From: Aurantibacter crassamenti
GTDB lineage: Bacteria; Bacteroidota; Bacteroidia; Flavobacteriales; Flavobacteriaceae
Direction of reading: 5' to 3'
Assembly (NCBI RefSeq): GCF_016811105.1
Contig: NZ_JAFBGM010000001.1
Span: forward strand, 1,988,126-2,052,125
Length of the DNA: 64,000 nucleotides
Below are positions 27,971-36,796 of this stretch, piece by piece (position 1 is the stretch's first letter; each line of letters opens with the position of its first letter). Under the pieces are notes generated by a model. That model did not search any database, was not told the DNA's origin, and was given only the letters and a program-made list of their open reading frames with translations. The translations under genes were made by a program, and so were the position numbers.

Positions 27971-28525
27971 ATGGGGAAAAAGCTTTGCTATTTTTTATTT
28001 GGATTGTTAATTTTAGTTTCACTTCAATCATGCGTTGAAGAGTTGAACTTTGATCAATTTGACGATTTACAAATTGAACCAGTTTTAGAAGGAAGTATTT
28101 TGTATGTTGAAGCCCCTGAAAGTATTATTAACAGGGCGGTTGCTGCTAATTTTTACACGCAAGACTTTAATTTTGATGGGTTTTCAGATGCCTTTTTTGC
28201 TGATAGAGTAATTGACGGAGTCGTTACTTACTTAGTTGAAAATACGACCAGTAAAGATTTAAATATTACTGTTGAGTTTATAGACGATGGTGGCAACGTT
28301 TTAGATACTGAATTCTTTACTATTACACCAGCGCCCCCTGTGGAGCCAGTTTTAAGAGAAATTCCGTATGGCGGTACAGGTAGAAGTTTAGATATACTTA
28401 GAAATACTTCTGCAATACGGGTAACAGCCGAAAATGTAAATGGTGATACTTCAAGTACCTCAAGTCTGCCAGACCCTAAAGTAACAATCAAATCAAGCGG
28501 AAAATTTACACTCTCGGTTAAATGA
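27971..28525 (+). CDS. Predicted lipoprotein of unknown function
   Basis: A 184-residue protein with a lipoprotein signal (lipobox LQSC, C21) and a beta-rich mature domain (YLVENTTSKDLNITVEFIDD) that I cannot assign. Its stop overlaps the ATG of the DUF5723 gene by 4 nt (ATGA), so the two are translationally coupled. The lipoprotein probably works with the outer-membrane beta-barrel-like protein downstream. Confidence 0.8.
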   Translation: MGKKLCYFLFGLLILVSLQSCVEELNFDQFDDLQIEPVLEGSILYVEAPESIINRAVAANFYTQDFNFDGFSDAFFADRVIDGVVTYLVENTTSKDLNITVEFIDDGGNVLDTEFFTITPAPPVEPVLREIPYGGTGRSLDILRNTSAIRVTAENVNGDTSSTSSLPDPKVTIKSSGKFTLSVK

Positions 28526-29949
28526 GAAAAACAGATATTTTAATAGCTGCAATTTTATTGATAGGTGCATTTGCACAAGGTCAGAATAGACAGTTGCTCT
28601 ATGATTTTAATGAAATACCACAGTCGTTGATGGTAAACCCTGGGGTTGATGTCGATTTTAAGTGGTACACGGGTATTCCGCTAACAAATATTTCTTTTCA
28701 GGCTGGATCTAGTGGTATAGCTGCTAATGATGTATTTGCTGATGATGGTCTTGATTTTACAGAGAAATTTACAAGAGAGATAATTTATGGTATGTCAACC
28801 GCTGATGAGCTTAGTGGTAATTTTCAAATTGAATATCTTAATGTAGGCTTCAGAGGTAAAAATGAAGATAATTTTTATTCCTTAGGTATTTATACAGAAG
28901 GTGATGCTATCGGTTATTGGTTTCGTGATTTAGCAATATTGGGCTTTGAAGGCAATGGTGATAATTTGAATCAACGATTTGATTTAAGTGATTTAAAAAC
29001 CAGAGGTGAATTACTTAATGTTTTTCATATCGGTCTAAATAAACGAATCAGTAATAAGCTAACAATAGGGGTAAGAGCAAAAGTCTATTCTAGTATTTTC
29101 GATTTTAATTCTACTCGTAATAAAGGTTATTTTGTAACCAATGAAGGAGTTAACAATTTTTATTCAAGTACATTAGATTCTGATATGGAATGGCGTATTT
29201 CAGGCTTGCCTGCACTACGTGATGCCGAAAGAGATGGTACAATTGCCAGTACAATTACAAAACGAGCTTTTTTTGGAGGAAACCTAGGTCTTGGTGTAGA
29301 TCTTGGGTTTACATATAATATTAATGATCAAACAGTTTTTACAGCAAGTCTTCTAGATCTTGGATTTATCAATCATTCTAATGATGTAAAACGTTATTCT
29401 TTAAAGGGCAAAGCTACTGTAGAGGGTGTTGAAGTGATTTTACCAGATGCGTTATCAGATCCAGATCAAGACTTCTGGGATGAATTAATTGATGAAGTAG
29501 AAGAATTGATTCCGTTTGAAGAAAGTGATGATAGTTATATCATGTTTCGCCCTACAAAATTAAATGCTTCTTTAAGATACAATTGGGGAGAACAAATGGC
29601 CACTGGAGCGAATTGCGATTGTGGTCCGTATGCCTCTAGTAGTAATAAGGGTACACGATATGCGAATAGTGTTGGTGGTCATTTATACGCTGTAAATAGA
29701 CCTAGAGGTCCGCAAACTGCATTATCTGTATTTTATCAACGTAGAATAGGTAGTGTGTTAGCTTTAAAAACATCATATACTGTCGATAAATTTTCATTTA
29801 CAAATATCGGTCTAGGATTAAATCTACAAGCAGGCCCTGTAAACTTTTATGTTTTAGCAGATAATCTTCTTGGTTATCAGAATTTAGCTAATAGCAATTA
29901 CCAATCTTTTCAATTCGGATTAAATATTATATCTTGGGGGAAGAAATAG
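28522..29949 (+). CDS. DUF5723 family outer-membrane beta-barrel-like protein
   Basis: The 475-residue protein has a signal peptide (ending FAQGQN) and the conserved start DFNEIPQSLMVNPG. Alternating aromatic and glycine patterns through the rest are typical of outer-membrane barrels (LGVDLGFTYNINDQTVFTAS, VNFYVLADNLLG). It ends with a short strand. The family is common in Flavobacteriaceae and its function is not established. It is coupled to the upstream lipoprotein by a 4-nt overlap. Confidence 0.85.
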   Translation: MRKTDILIAAILLIGAFAQGQNRQLLYDFNEIPQSLMVNPGVDVDFKWYTGIPLTNISFQAGSSGIAANDVFADDGLDFTEKFTREIIYGMSTADELSGNFQIEYLNVGFRGKNEDNFYSLGIYTEGDAIGYWFRDLAILGFEGNGDNLNQRFDLSDLKTRGELLNVFHIGLNKRISNKLTIGVRAKVYSSIFDFNSTRNKGYFVTNEGVNNFYSSTLDSDMEWRISGLPALRDAERDGTIASTITKRAFFGGNLGLGVDLGFTYNINDQTVFTASLLDLGFINHSNDVKRYSLKGKATVEGVEVILPDALSDPDQDFWDELIDEVEELIPFEESDDSYIMFRPTKLNASLRYNWGEQMATGANCDCGPYASSSNKGTRYANSVGGHLYAVNRPRGPQTALSVFYQRRIGSVLALKTSYTVDKFSFTNIGLGLNLQAGPVNFYVLADNLLGYQNLANSNYQSFQFGLNIISWGKK

Positions 29950-30020
29950 TTTTTCTTCAACCTATCTTTTTGGTATATCTTTTGCATGCTTAGGTATAAG
30001 ATAGCAATAGTGTTTCAAAA

Positions 30021-30028
30021 TATTTTTG
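30021..30028 (+). promoter_or_regulatory. Candidate -7 promoter box of the exported hypothetical gene
   Basis: TATTTTTG is a perfect TAnnTTTG match, 34 nt upstream of the start at 30063. No -33 TTTG lies at the proper spacing. Confidence 0.4.
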
Positions 30029-30062
30029 GATAGTGTTGCAATACATAAATTAAAAAAGATAG

Positions 30063-30995
30063 ATGTTTAAATCAACAAAAGTAGCATACATAGTTTTAGC
30101 GGTTTTTCTTTTCGGAAGTAGTAATCTGGCTATGGCGCAAACGAGCCTTAATAAATACAAGTACATTGTAATACCAAAAAAGTTTGAAGATTTCAAAAAA
30201 GAGAATCAGTATCAAACTAACACTTTGGTTAAGTATCTTTTTACAAAAAAAGGATTTACAACTGTTTGGGAAGATGCCATGCCAGAAGATTTGGCGAACA
30301 ATCAGTGTTCAGCATTATTTATGAAGCTTAAAGAAGATTCTTCTTTGTTTAGTACTAAGACAACTGTAGTTTTAAACGACTGTAATAGACAAGAAGTATT
30401 TGTGTCTAAAGTAGGTAAGAGCAAAGACAAAGATTATAAGATAAGCTATTCAGAAGCTATAACCGATGCCATGACCTCGTTTGATACTATGAATTATAAA
30501 TATGAAGGTCAAACCAACGAACCAATAACCGTTAGTTTTAAGAATGATGTTAAGGAATTAAAGGAGCCTAAAAATCCTAAAATGGATACAAAGGATCAAG
30601 ATAAAAGTGTGCTTATTGAAGAAGCTACAAGAACAAAACAAACCTATAAAAGTGTTGAACCTGTTGATTCTAATGTTACGATGGCCAAGAATGAAAAGGC
30701 CACTGTTGAACAAGTTTCAACGTCTAAAGCTGCTCAAGCACAAAAAAGCTTACCGGTTGTTAATGAGAAGCAAAATAAATCGGTTTTGTATGCTCAAGAA
30801 ATTTCAAATGGTTTTCAATTGGTTGATAGTACGCCAAAAATTCTTATGAAAATTTTGAAAACTTCAAAAGCTAATCATTATTTAGCATATGGAAATGCAG
30901 CAAATGGAGTAGTTTATTCTGAAAACGGAAAATGGTATTTTGAGCGATATGAAGGTGAGAATTTGATTCGAGAAGAATTGAATATTAAATTCTAG
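30063..30995 (+). CDS. Exported hypothetical protein
   Basis: The 310-residue protein has a signal peptide (VFLFGSSNLAMAQ). A first domain of about 130 residues begins LNKYKYIVIPKKFEDFKKEN and contains two cysteines (NNQCSALF and LNDCNRQ) that could form a disulfide. A low-complexity charged linker (about 170-240) and a small C-terminal beta domain (YGNAANGVVYSENGKWYFE) follow. I do not recognise the family beyond a general resemblance to exported flavobacterial hypotheticals. Its stop codon overlaps the converging rarA stop. Confidence 0.8.
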   Translation: MFKSTKVAYIVLAVFLFGSSNLAMAQTSLNKYKYIVIPKKFEDFKKENQYQTNTLVKYLFTKKGFTTVWEDAMPEDLANNQCSALFMKLKEDSSLFSTKTTVVLNDCNRQEVFVSKVGKSKDKDYKISYSEAITDAMTSFDTMNYKYEGQTNEPITVSFKNDVKELKEPKNPKMDTKDQDKSVLIEEATRTKQTYKSVEPVDSNVTMAKNEKATVEQVSTSKAAQAQKSLPVVNEKQNKSVLYAQEISNGFQLVDSTPKILMKILKTSKANHYLAYGNAANGVVYSENGKWYFERYEGENLIREELNIKF

Positions 30996-32269
30996 TTGTC
31001 GTATTTATCTTTCCATCGATTATTAAGAAACTCTTTAATTGCGTTCTCTCGTTGATTCTTGCCAGGTGTATAAAAAGAAGTTCCTGTTATTTCGTCAGGT
31101 AGAAACTCACTAGCTACAAAATTGTTCGCATAATCATGTGCATACTGGTATTCTTTACCATAACCAAGGTCTTTCATTAATTTAGTGGGTGCATTTCTAA
31201 GATGTAAAGGCACTGATAAATCACCAGTTTGTTTTACAACCTGTTGTGCTTTTCCCACAGCCATATAACTCGCATTACTTTTGGCAGAAGTCGCCAAATA
31301 TATTGCACACTGACTTAAAACTATACGTGCTTCTGGGTAGCCAATTGTGCTTACAGCTTGAAATGTGGTGTTTGCCATTATTAAAGCTGTAGGGTTAGCT
31401 AAGCCAATATCTTCAGAGGCAGAAATCAACATTCTTCGTGCTATAAATTTCACATCTTCACCACCTTCTATCATTCTAGCCAACCAATAAACTGCTCCAT
31501 TTGGGTCACTTCCTCTAATTGATTTTATAAAAGCAGAGATAATATCATAATGCTGTTCTCCTGTTTTATCATAAAGTACAGTATTCTGTTGCACTTTACT
31601 AAGAACAAGTTTATCCGTTATATTGATTGTCTTTTTATCTTCAGAAGAAACAACAAGTTCAAAAATGTTTAACAATTTTCTACCGTCGCCGCCAGAAAGT
31701 CTCAAAAGTGCTTCGGTTTCTTTTAGGTTTATTTTTTTCGATTTTAGAACATCATCCTGTTCAATAGCACGATGTAATAAAGCTTCTAAATCATCTTTAC
31801 CAAACGGGTTCAGAATATATACTTGACAACGCGAGAGTAGGGCAGGTATCACCTCAAAACTTGGATTCTCGGTTGTAGCCCCAATAAGTGTTACCCAACC
31901 TTTTTCAACTGCTCCTAATAGTGAATCCTGTTGCGATTTGCTGAACCTATGAATTTCATCAATAAACAAAATCGGGTTTTTTGTAGTAAACAAGCCACCG
32001 CTTTGTTTTGCTTTTTCAATTACTTCTCTTACATCTTTAACTCCACTGCTAATAGCACTTAAAATATAGAAAGGGCGATTGCTTTCATTGGCAATAATAT
32101 TGGCTAAGGTAGTTTTGCCAGTACCCGGTGGTCCCCACAGAATTAAAGAAGGAATCAACCCTTTTTTAATTTGAGTAGTCAACGAGCCTTTTTCGCCCAC
32201 CAAGTGATTTTGACTAATATAATCTTCTAATGTTTTGGGTCGTACTCTTTCCGCTAACGGTTGATTCAT
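30992..32269 (-). CDS. rarA: Replication-associated recombination protein A (AAA+ ATPase)
   Basis: RarA/MgsA is a AAA+ ATPase that acts at stalled replication forks. The 425-residue protein has Walker [10 protein letters not shown] at 46-54, Walker [10 protein letters not shown] at 101-109, sensor 1 GATTENPSF, and the C-terminal tetramerisation region typical of the family. The start [17 protein letters not shown] is canonical. It is convergent with the exported hypothetical gene (shared CTAG at the stops) and divergent from the rhomboid gene. Confidence 0.96.
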   Translation of the reverse strand: MNQPLAERVRPKTLEDYISQNHLVGEKGSLTTQIKKGLIPSLILWGPPGTGKTTLANIIANESNRPFYILSAISSGVKDVREVIEKAKQSGGLFTTKNPILFIDEIHRFSKSQQDSLLGAVEKGWVTLIGATTENPSFEVIPALLSRCQVYILNPFGKDDLEALLHRAIEQDDVLKSKKINLKETEALLRLSGGDGRKLLNIFELVVSSEDKKTINITDKLVLSKVQQNTVLYDKTGEQHYDIISAFIKSIRGSDPNGAVYWLARMIEGGEDVKFIARRMLISASEDIGLANPTALIMANTTFQAVSTIGYPEARIVLSQCAIYLATSAKSNASYMAVGKAQQVVKQTGDLSVPLHLRNAPTKLMKDLGYGKEYQYAHDYANNFVASEFLPDEITGTSFYTPGKNQRENAIKEFLNNRWKDKYDN

Positions 32270-32437
32270 GATATAAAAGTAAGATAATTGCAGAAATTGA
32301 CGTTCTTGGTTAAAAGAAACTTATAATCGCTAATTTAAAGATATAAATAGTGCTTTAATGAGTGCATTTAATTTGCATAAGAAGTGACAATTTATCAGTT
32401 ACTATTACATTGGAAGGTTTATTGCTAGAAATTAACT

Positions 32438-33184
32438 ATGTCAGAACACCATTATTTTAAATACACTAATTCAGTCGTTTTCGCGCCAATGCTGGCGATA
32501 CTAATGATATGGATTGTTTTTTGGGTAGAAATCAATTTTAAAATTAATTTAAATGATCATGGCATATACCCAAGAAGAATAAGTGGGCTTCAAGGAGTTT
32601 TGTTTAGTCCTTTTATACATGGTTCAATAGAACATTTATATAATAATACCATTCCGTTAGCCGTATTGTTAGCTTCGTTGTTTTATTTTTATCGCGAACA
32701 TGCCTTGAAAGTTTTGGTATTGGGTGTTTTATTATCAGGTCTATTTACTTGGGTAATTGGTAGGCCTTCGTATCACATTGGTGCTAGTGGTGTGATTTAT
32801 TTATTGGTTAGTTTCATATTCTTCAAAGGCATATTTACAAAGTATTATCGTTTAGTTGCACTTTCACTAGTTGTTGTTTTTATCTATGGAAGCTTACTTT
32901 GGTATATATTTCCGATAAAAGAAGGTATTTCTTGGGAAGGTCATTTGGGTGGATTTGTTGTAGGTTTTGTTTTCGCCATTTTTCTTAGAACGCAAATTCC
33001 ATCTGCCAAAAAATATGCTTGGGAAAAAGATGATTATAATGAAGAGGAAGATTTGTTTTTACAACATTTCGATGAAAATGGAAATTTCATCGAAAAAGCC
33101 CCCGAAGAAAATATTGTCGATGATGTGGATGTAATTAAAATAACATATCATCTAAAAAAAGATTCCAGTGATGAAAACCTTTAA
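32438..33184 (+). CDS. Rhomboid family intramembrane serine protease
   Basis: The 248-residue membrane protein has six or so hydrophobic segments. The catalytic serine motif GASG is at residues 115-118 (S117), and the histidine is H169 in EGHLGGF. An upstream HGSIEHLYNN segment carries the conserved H and N residues of the oxyanion region. The C-terminal 60 residues are acidic and cytoplasmic-looking. Rhomboids cleave membrane proteins within the bilayer; the substrate is unknown. Confidence 0.93.
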   Translation: MSEHHYFKYTNSVVFAPMLAILMIWIVFWVEINFKINLNDHGIYPRRISGLQGVLFSPFIHGSIEHLYNNTIPLAVLLASLFYFYREHALKVLVLGVLLSGLFTWVIGRPSYHIGASGVIYLLVSFIFFKGIFTKYYRLVALSLVVVFIYGSLLWYIFPIKEGISWEGHLGGFVVGFVFAIFLRTQIPSAKKYAWEKDDYNEEEDLFLQHFDENGNFIEKAPEENIVDDVDVIKITYHLKKDSSDENL

Positions 33185-33225
33185 TAAATAGCCTTCGTCA
33201 GAAGATAGATATAACCCTAACTTTA

Positions 33226-33963
33226 TTAAGTCTGACGTTGACGTACCGTTTCATATAAGAAAACAGCGCACGCAACAGAAACATTTAAAGAAGCAATTTC
33301 GCCCAGTAGCGGTAGCTTGGCTTTCTCATCAACAGCTTTTAAAGTTGAAGGTGAAATACCTTTTCCTTCAGCGCCCATAACAATGGCACAAGATTCTTTT
33401 AAGCGTAACTCGTAAATAGTTTTGTCTGTTTTTTCAGTAGCGGCTATTACTTTGATGCCAGACGCTTGTAAAAAATATACAGCATCTTTAATATGGTCAA
33501 CTTTAGCAATTGGAACTTTAAAAACAGCCCCAGCAGAAGTTTTAACAGTGTCTGCTGTAACAGGAGCTGCACCATGCTTGGGAATAATTATAGCATCTAC
33601 CCCGGTACATTCGGCAGTTCTAATAATTGCACCAAAATTACGAACGTCAGAGACTTGATCAAGTAAGAGTAGGAGTGGAGCTTCTTTTGAATTTAGTACT
33701 TGTTCAATCAGGGTTTCAAAATCATGGAAATCAATTGGCGAAATATTCGCAACAGCCCCTTGATGATTGTTTTTAGTTAGTCGGTTTAGTTTTTCAATTG
33801 GCACATACGACATGTTTATGCCATTTTTACGCACTAAGCCTTCAAGTTCTTTAGCTATATCACCACTAAGTCCTCTTTGAAGAAAGACTTTGTCAATTGG
33901 TTTTTCAGCATTTATAGCTTCTATTATGGCTCTTATACCATAGATTTGATCGGTTGTTTGCAT
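33226..33963 (-). CDS. rlmB: 23S rRNA 2'-O-methyltransferase RlmB (SpoU family)
   Basis: The 245-residue protein has an N-terminal substrate-binding domain (IYGIRAIIEAINAEKPIDK) and a SpoU methyltransferase domain. The family motifs are DQVSDVRNFGAIIRTAECTG, VMGAEGKGIS and LNVSVACAVFLYE, which form the trefoil knot that binds SAM. RlmB methylates G2251 of 23S rRNA; TrmH-like alternatives are possible. The start codon lies only about 20 nt from the terminator of the SusCD locus. Confidence 0.92.
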   Translation of the reverse strand: MQTTDQIYGIRAIIEAINAEKPIDKVFLQRGLSGDIAKELEGLVRKNGINMSYVPIEKLNRLTKNNHQGAVANISPIDFHDFETLIEQVLNSKEAPLLLLLDQVSDVRNFGAIIRTAECTGVDAIIIPKHGAAPVTADTVKTSAGAVFKVPIAKVDHIKDAVYFLQASGIKVIAATEKTDKTIYELRLKESCAIVMGAEGKGISPSTLKAVDEKAKLPLLGEIASLNVSVACAVFLYETVRQRQT

Positions 33964-33982
33964 GGGGTAAAGGTAAATAAAA

Positions 33983-34007
33983 AAACCACCCTGATTAAGG
34001 GTGGTTT
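33983..34007 (-). terminator. Terminator of the SusC/SusD operon
   Basis: AAACCACCCT (33983-33992), loop GATTA, AGGGTGGTTT (33998-34007). On the minus strand the second arm runs into a T7 tract, a strong intrinsic terminator 26 nt past the last gene of the locus. Confidence 0.88.
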
Positions 34008-34032
34008 ATGGGAATAATTTTGACCTAATAAG

Positions 34033-34536
34033 TTAAGGTAAATCGATTATTTTAGCGGTGCTTTTATATCCGTAATGTTTAAAAATTACACCTGGACTAT
34101 CTGAAAATTCAGCATTAAAAGAAATACTATCTACCACTTCACCACTTGGAGTAGTTGCACCACCCTTTGTTATTGTGCCTTCTGTTATGTTAACCTTCAC
34201 TTCAAAATGAAGTTCGTCTAAATCTGTGCCAGAAAAAGTCATGGAATTAAAGTCAAGATTTACTTTGGCCTTTAATCCATAATAATGCTCTAAATCATCT
34301 AACCACATCGAATCTGTAGAATTGGCTGCAGTATTATAGGTGGTAATTAAAATGTCTTCAGCAGCAGTTTCACCATCTACATCTATATTAACCACCCAAG
34401 TTCCAGTTAATGCACCAATAGCGATATCACTCTCATCTGGAACAGATTCAACTTTTTCACAGGATACAAAAGAACTTATTAAAGCAAAACTTAGAAATAA
34501 GTAGCTTAATTTCTTTAAAATTATATTATAATTCAT
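34033..34536 (-). CDS. Lipoprotein of SusCD locus, lipid-binding (Lipid_bd-like) type
   Basis: The 167-residue lipoprotein has C26 in SSFVSCEKVE. The mature part contains LTGTWVVNIDVDG and TTYNTAANSTDSMWLDDL, a pattern I associate with the putative lipid-binding hydrolase family found beside SusC/SusD pairs. It is last in the leftward four-gene locus, 17 nt after the DUF5012-like lipoprotein. Ligand unknown. Confidence 0.75.
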   Translation of the reverse strand: MNYNIILKKLSYLFLSFALISSFVSCEKVESVPDESDIAIGALTGTWVVNIDVDGETAAEDILITTYNTAANSTDSMWLDDLEHYYGLKAKVNLDFNSMTFSGTDLDELHFEVKVNITEGTITKGGATTPSGEVVDSISFNAEFSDSPGVIFKHYGYKSTAKIIDLP

Positions 34537-34553
34537 TTTTTAAGTTTTTTTAA

Positions 34554-35306
34554 TTAGTAGTAAATATCTGTTTGAGTAAAGACAGTTTCAAATGTATAGC
34601 CAAAACTCCAATCAACGGTAAGGGTTAAGGTCTTAGCAACTGGATCTACAATTAAGCTAACAAAAGTATTATCTCCGCCAAAAGTATTTGTAGTAACAGT
34701 ACCTTCACTAGTAAAATCATTTGCCGCAATATTATTGGCTTTAAGTACCATGCCAGGTGTGGCATATGACACACCAATAGCTCTACCATATTCATACCAA
34801 CCACCTTGAGCATCAGATATTGCGTATCTATCATCACCTAAGTCCTTAATGATAAATGGACCATTATCTGAGTAACCATCAGGAGTGCTTCCGTCTCTTG
34901 CAACGGTACCCGTATACATCCCGGCTATACTTGTAACTAAATCACCATTACATTCAGGCCATAAAACTGATCTAAACCCAGTAGCTGGAATTCCATCAAC
35001 ATTAAAAGCACTATAGGCAACAGAGTAACTGTCGGTACCATCTACTGATGTTCCTCCGAAATATTTGCCACTTACTTTTGTTACTAATTCTATAGGCGCT
35101 CCCGCAGCTGATGCCGCAGCACCAGGGTCTGAATATGAAGTTGCATTACAGTCAAGAACAACATCTTCGCCTACTAAGGTAATTAGAGGTAAGTAGGTTA
35201 CCACTGATGCATCATCTGCACCAGGAGCCTCTACACTAGGGTCACAACTAGTTAATAACAATCCAAAGATTGAGAACGTACATACTATTAATTTATATTT
35301 TTTCAT
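34554..35306 (-). CDS. DUF5012-like lipoprotein of SusCD locus
   Basis: I start at ATG 35306 (MKKYKLIVCTFSIFGLLLTS), giving 250 residues with lipidated C21. The longer reading from 35369 has no signal in front and overlaps the SusD gene. The mature part has an Ig-like domain (LPLITLVGEDVVLDCNATSY, YSVAYSAFNVDGIPATGF) and a second beta domain. This fits BT_2262/DUF5012-type surface lipoproteins found downstream of SusD. Its role is presumably ligand capture at the surface. Confidence 0.78.
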   Translation of the reverse strand: MKKYKLIVCTFSIFGLLLTSCDPSVEAPGADDASVVTYLPLITLVGEDVVLDCNATSYSDPGAAASAAGAPIELVTKVSGKYFGGTSVDGTDSYSVAYSAFNVDGIPATGFRSVLWPECNGDLVTSIAGMYTGTVARDGSTPDGYSDNGPFIIKDLGDDRYAISDAQGGWYEYGRAIGVSYATPGMVLKANNIAANDFTSEGTVTTNTFGGDNTFVSLIVDPVAKTLTLTVDWSFGYTFETVFTQTDIYY

Positions 35307-35319
35307 CTTTTCTTTTTTT

Positions 35320-36780
35320 TTAATTATCCCAAAAAATGGCATCTGTAATGCTTCTTTGTGGTGATGCATTTGGATTTAAACTTCTTTCAGACTCTGGGTA
35401 TAACCACGCAGAAGGAAATGTTCCACTAGGTAATACAGATAATGGAGGCGTTTGAAAAATTCCATCAGTAAATAGTCTGCTTGAAGGTCTGTCAAATCTT
35501 CGCGATTCAATCCATCCCTCATCTTCTTGTGTCCCATTTAGAGATATCCATTTTTGAATACCTATAAGGTCAAGTTGAGCGTCCAATGTGGCAGCACTAG
35601 CAAAATCTAAGGTGCTAATATAAGTAGCAGGGTCTGCAACTTCCATGTAGTTAAAGTTTAATTCAATAGCTGTAGAGAATGCTGCCTCTGCGTTATCACT
35701 TGTATTATAACGTGCATCCGCCTCAGCTCTTAAGAACCAAACTTCCCAAGGACTCATTAAAATAGCTGGTTTTGTTTCTCCATAAGCATATTCAGAAGCC
35801 ATACTATAATCAGACGCTGGAGCAGTAAATGGCTCATCATCTATAGTTCCCTGATCTATTCCGCGTAAAGCGCCTTCAGAAACCCCTGTAGTCGCTTTGG
35901 TGTATAATACATCAGCTCTAGGGTCATTAAGTGATTGAAGTAGGTTTAGCGATGCGTTACTAGCAAAGTAAAACATACCTACACCAAATTCAGCTCTCGC
36001 AAACATTGGATTTTGATCACCAGAAACTCCAGAAAATGGAATGAAAGGCATATCATTGACAGTTTCAATAAAAGTGCCACTATTAATTAAGGCTTGTATG
36101 GCAGCTCCTTGAGGGTTTACTTCAGAAGTTCTCATTAAGATTCTCAATTTCAATGAATTGGCAAATTTTGTCCATTTTGCTATATCACCTTGATAAATAA
36201 AGTCATCTTCTCCAACTGTCCCTGATTCTGCTAAGGCTAAATCTGCAAGCGCTTCATCCAACATTGTAACTAATCCTGGATATATAGTTGACTCAGCTGA
36301 ATCTGAATTAGGTGTTAAATTTGAGCCATCTTCAATTGCACCAGAAATGGCTTCTGTAAATGGAATATCACCAAAATGATCAACTAAACCTTGAAATAAG
36401 TGGGCTTTTAAAACATTCGCTATACCTCTATATGCGGCAGAACTACTGTTTTTAGTAATTGAATTTAAATCAGTAAGTGAATTCGCATATGCTCGCTGCC
36501 AGTAACCATTAAAATCACCACTAGCAGAAACGAAACGTTCTTCATTTCCAATTGATACTCCTATACCCCATGTATAGTATTGGCTCCAAACGAAAGATTC
36601 ACTATAATTTAAATCTTGTTCAACAATATATCCCATAAATGCAATAGCGGAACTCAAAACTTGTGCGTCACCAGCAGATGGAAAAGTATTCGGGTCTATA
36701 TTAACTTCTTCTAAACTATCACTACATGAAAAGCTTAGGGTTAATAATAGAATAAGAAATATGTTTTTTATGTTCTTCAT
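35320..36780 (-). CDS. SusD/RagB-like outer-membrane nutrient-binding lipoprotein
   Basis: The 486-residue lipoprotein (LSFSC, C19) has the helical, TPR-containing SusD-like fold. Typical segments are YWQRAYANSLTDLNSI, an internal YRGIANVLKAHLFQGLVDHF and FGDIPFTEA. A KWTKFANSLKLRILMR segment and a C-terminal WISLNGTQEDEGWIESRRFD segment follow. SusD proteins form the lid over the SusC barrel and bind the ligand first. The gene follows susC after 16 nt. No glycoside hydrolases are nearby, so the ligand is not inferable and may not be a sugar. Confidence 0.93.
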   Translation of the reverse strand: MKNIKNIFLILLLTLSFSCSDSLEEVNIDPNTFPSAGDAQVLSSAIAFMGYIVEQDLNYSESFVWSQYYTWGIGVSIGNEERFVSASGDFNGYWQRAYANSLTDLNSITKNSSSAAYRGIANVLKAHLFQGLVDHFGDIPFTEAISGAIEDGSNLTPNSDSAESTIYPGLVTMLDEALADLALAESGTVGEDDFIYQGDIAKWTKFANSLKLRILMRTSEVNPQGAAIQALINSGTFIETVNDMPFIPFSGVSGDQNPMFARAEFGVGMFYFASNASLNLLQSLNDPRADVLYTKATTGVSEGALRGIDQGTIDDEPFTAPASDYSMASEYAYGETKPAILMSPWEVWFLRAEADARYNTSDNAEAAFSTAIELNFNYMEVADPATYISTLDFASAATLDAQLDLIGIQKWISLNGTQEDEGWIESRRFDRPSSRLFTDGIFQTPPLSVLPSGTFPSAWLYPESERSLNPNASPQRSITDAIFWDN

Positions 36781-36796
36781 CGTATTATTTTTTTTA

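Noticed and set aside
33194-33235. CGTCAGA/TCTGACG repeat at the convergent rhomboid/rlmB ends
   Set aside because: The loop is about 28 nt, one arm is coding, and there is no T run. It does not support a terminator.
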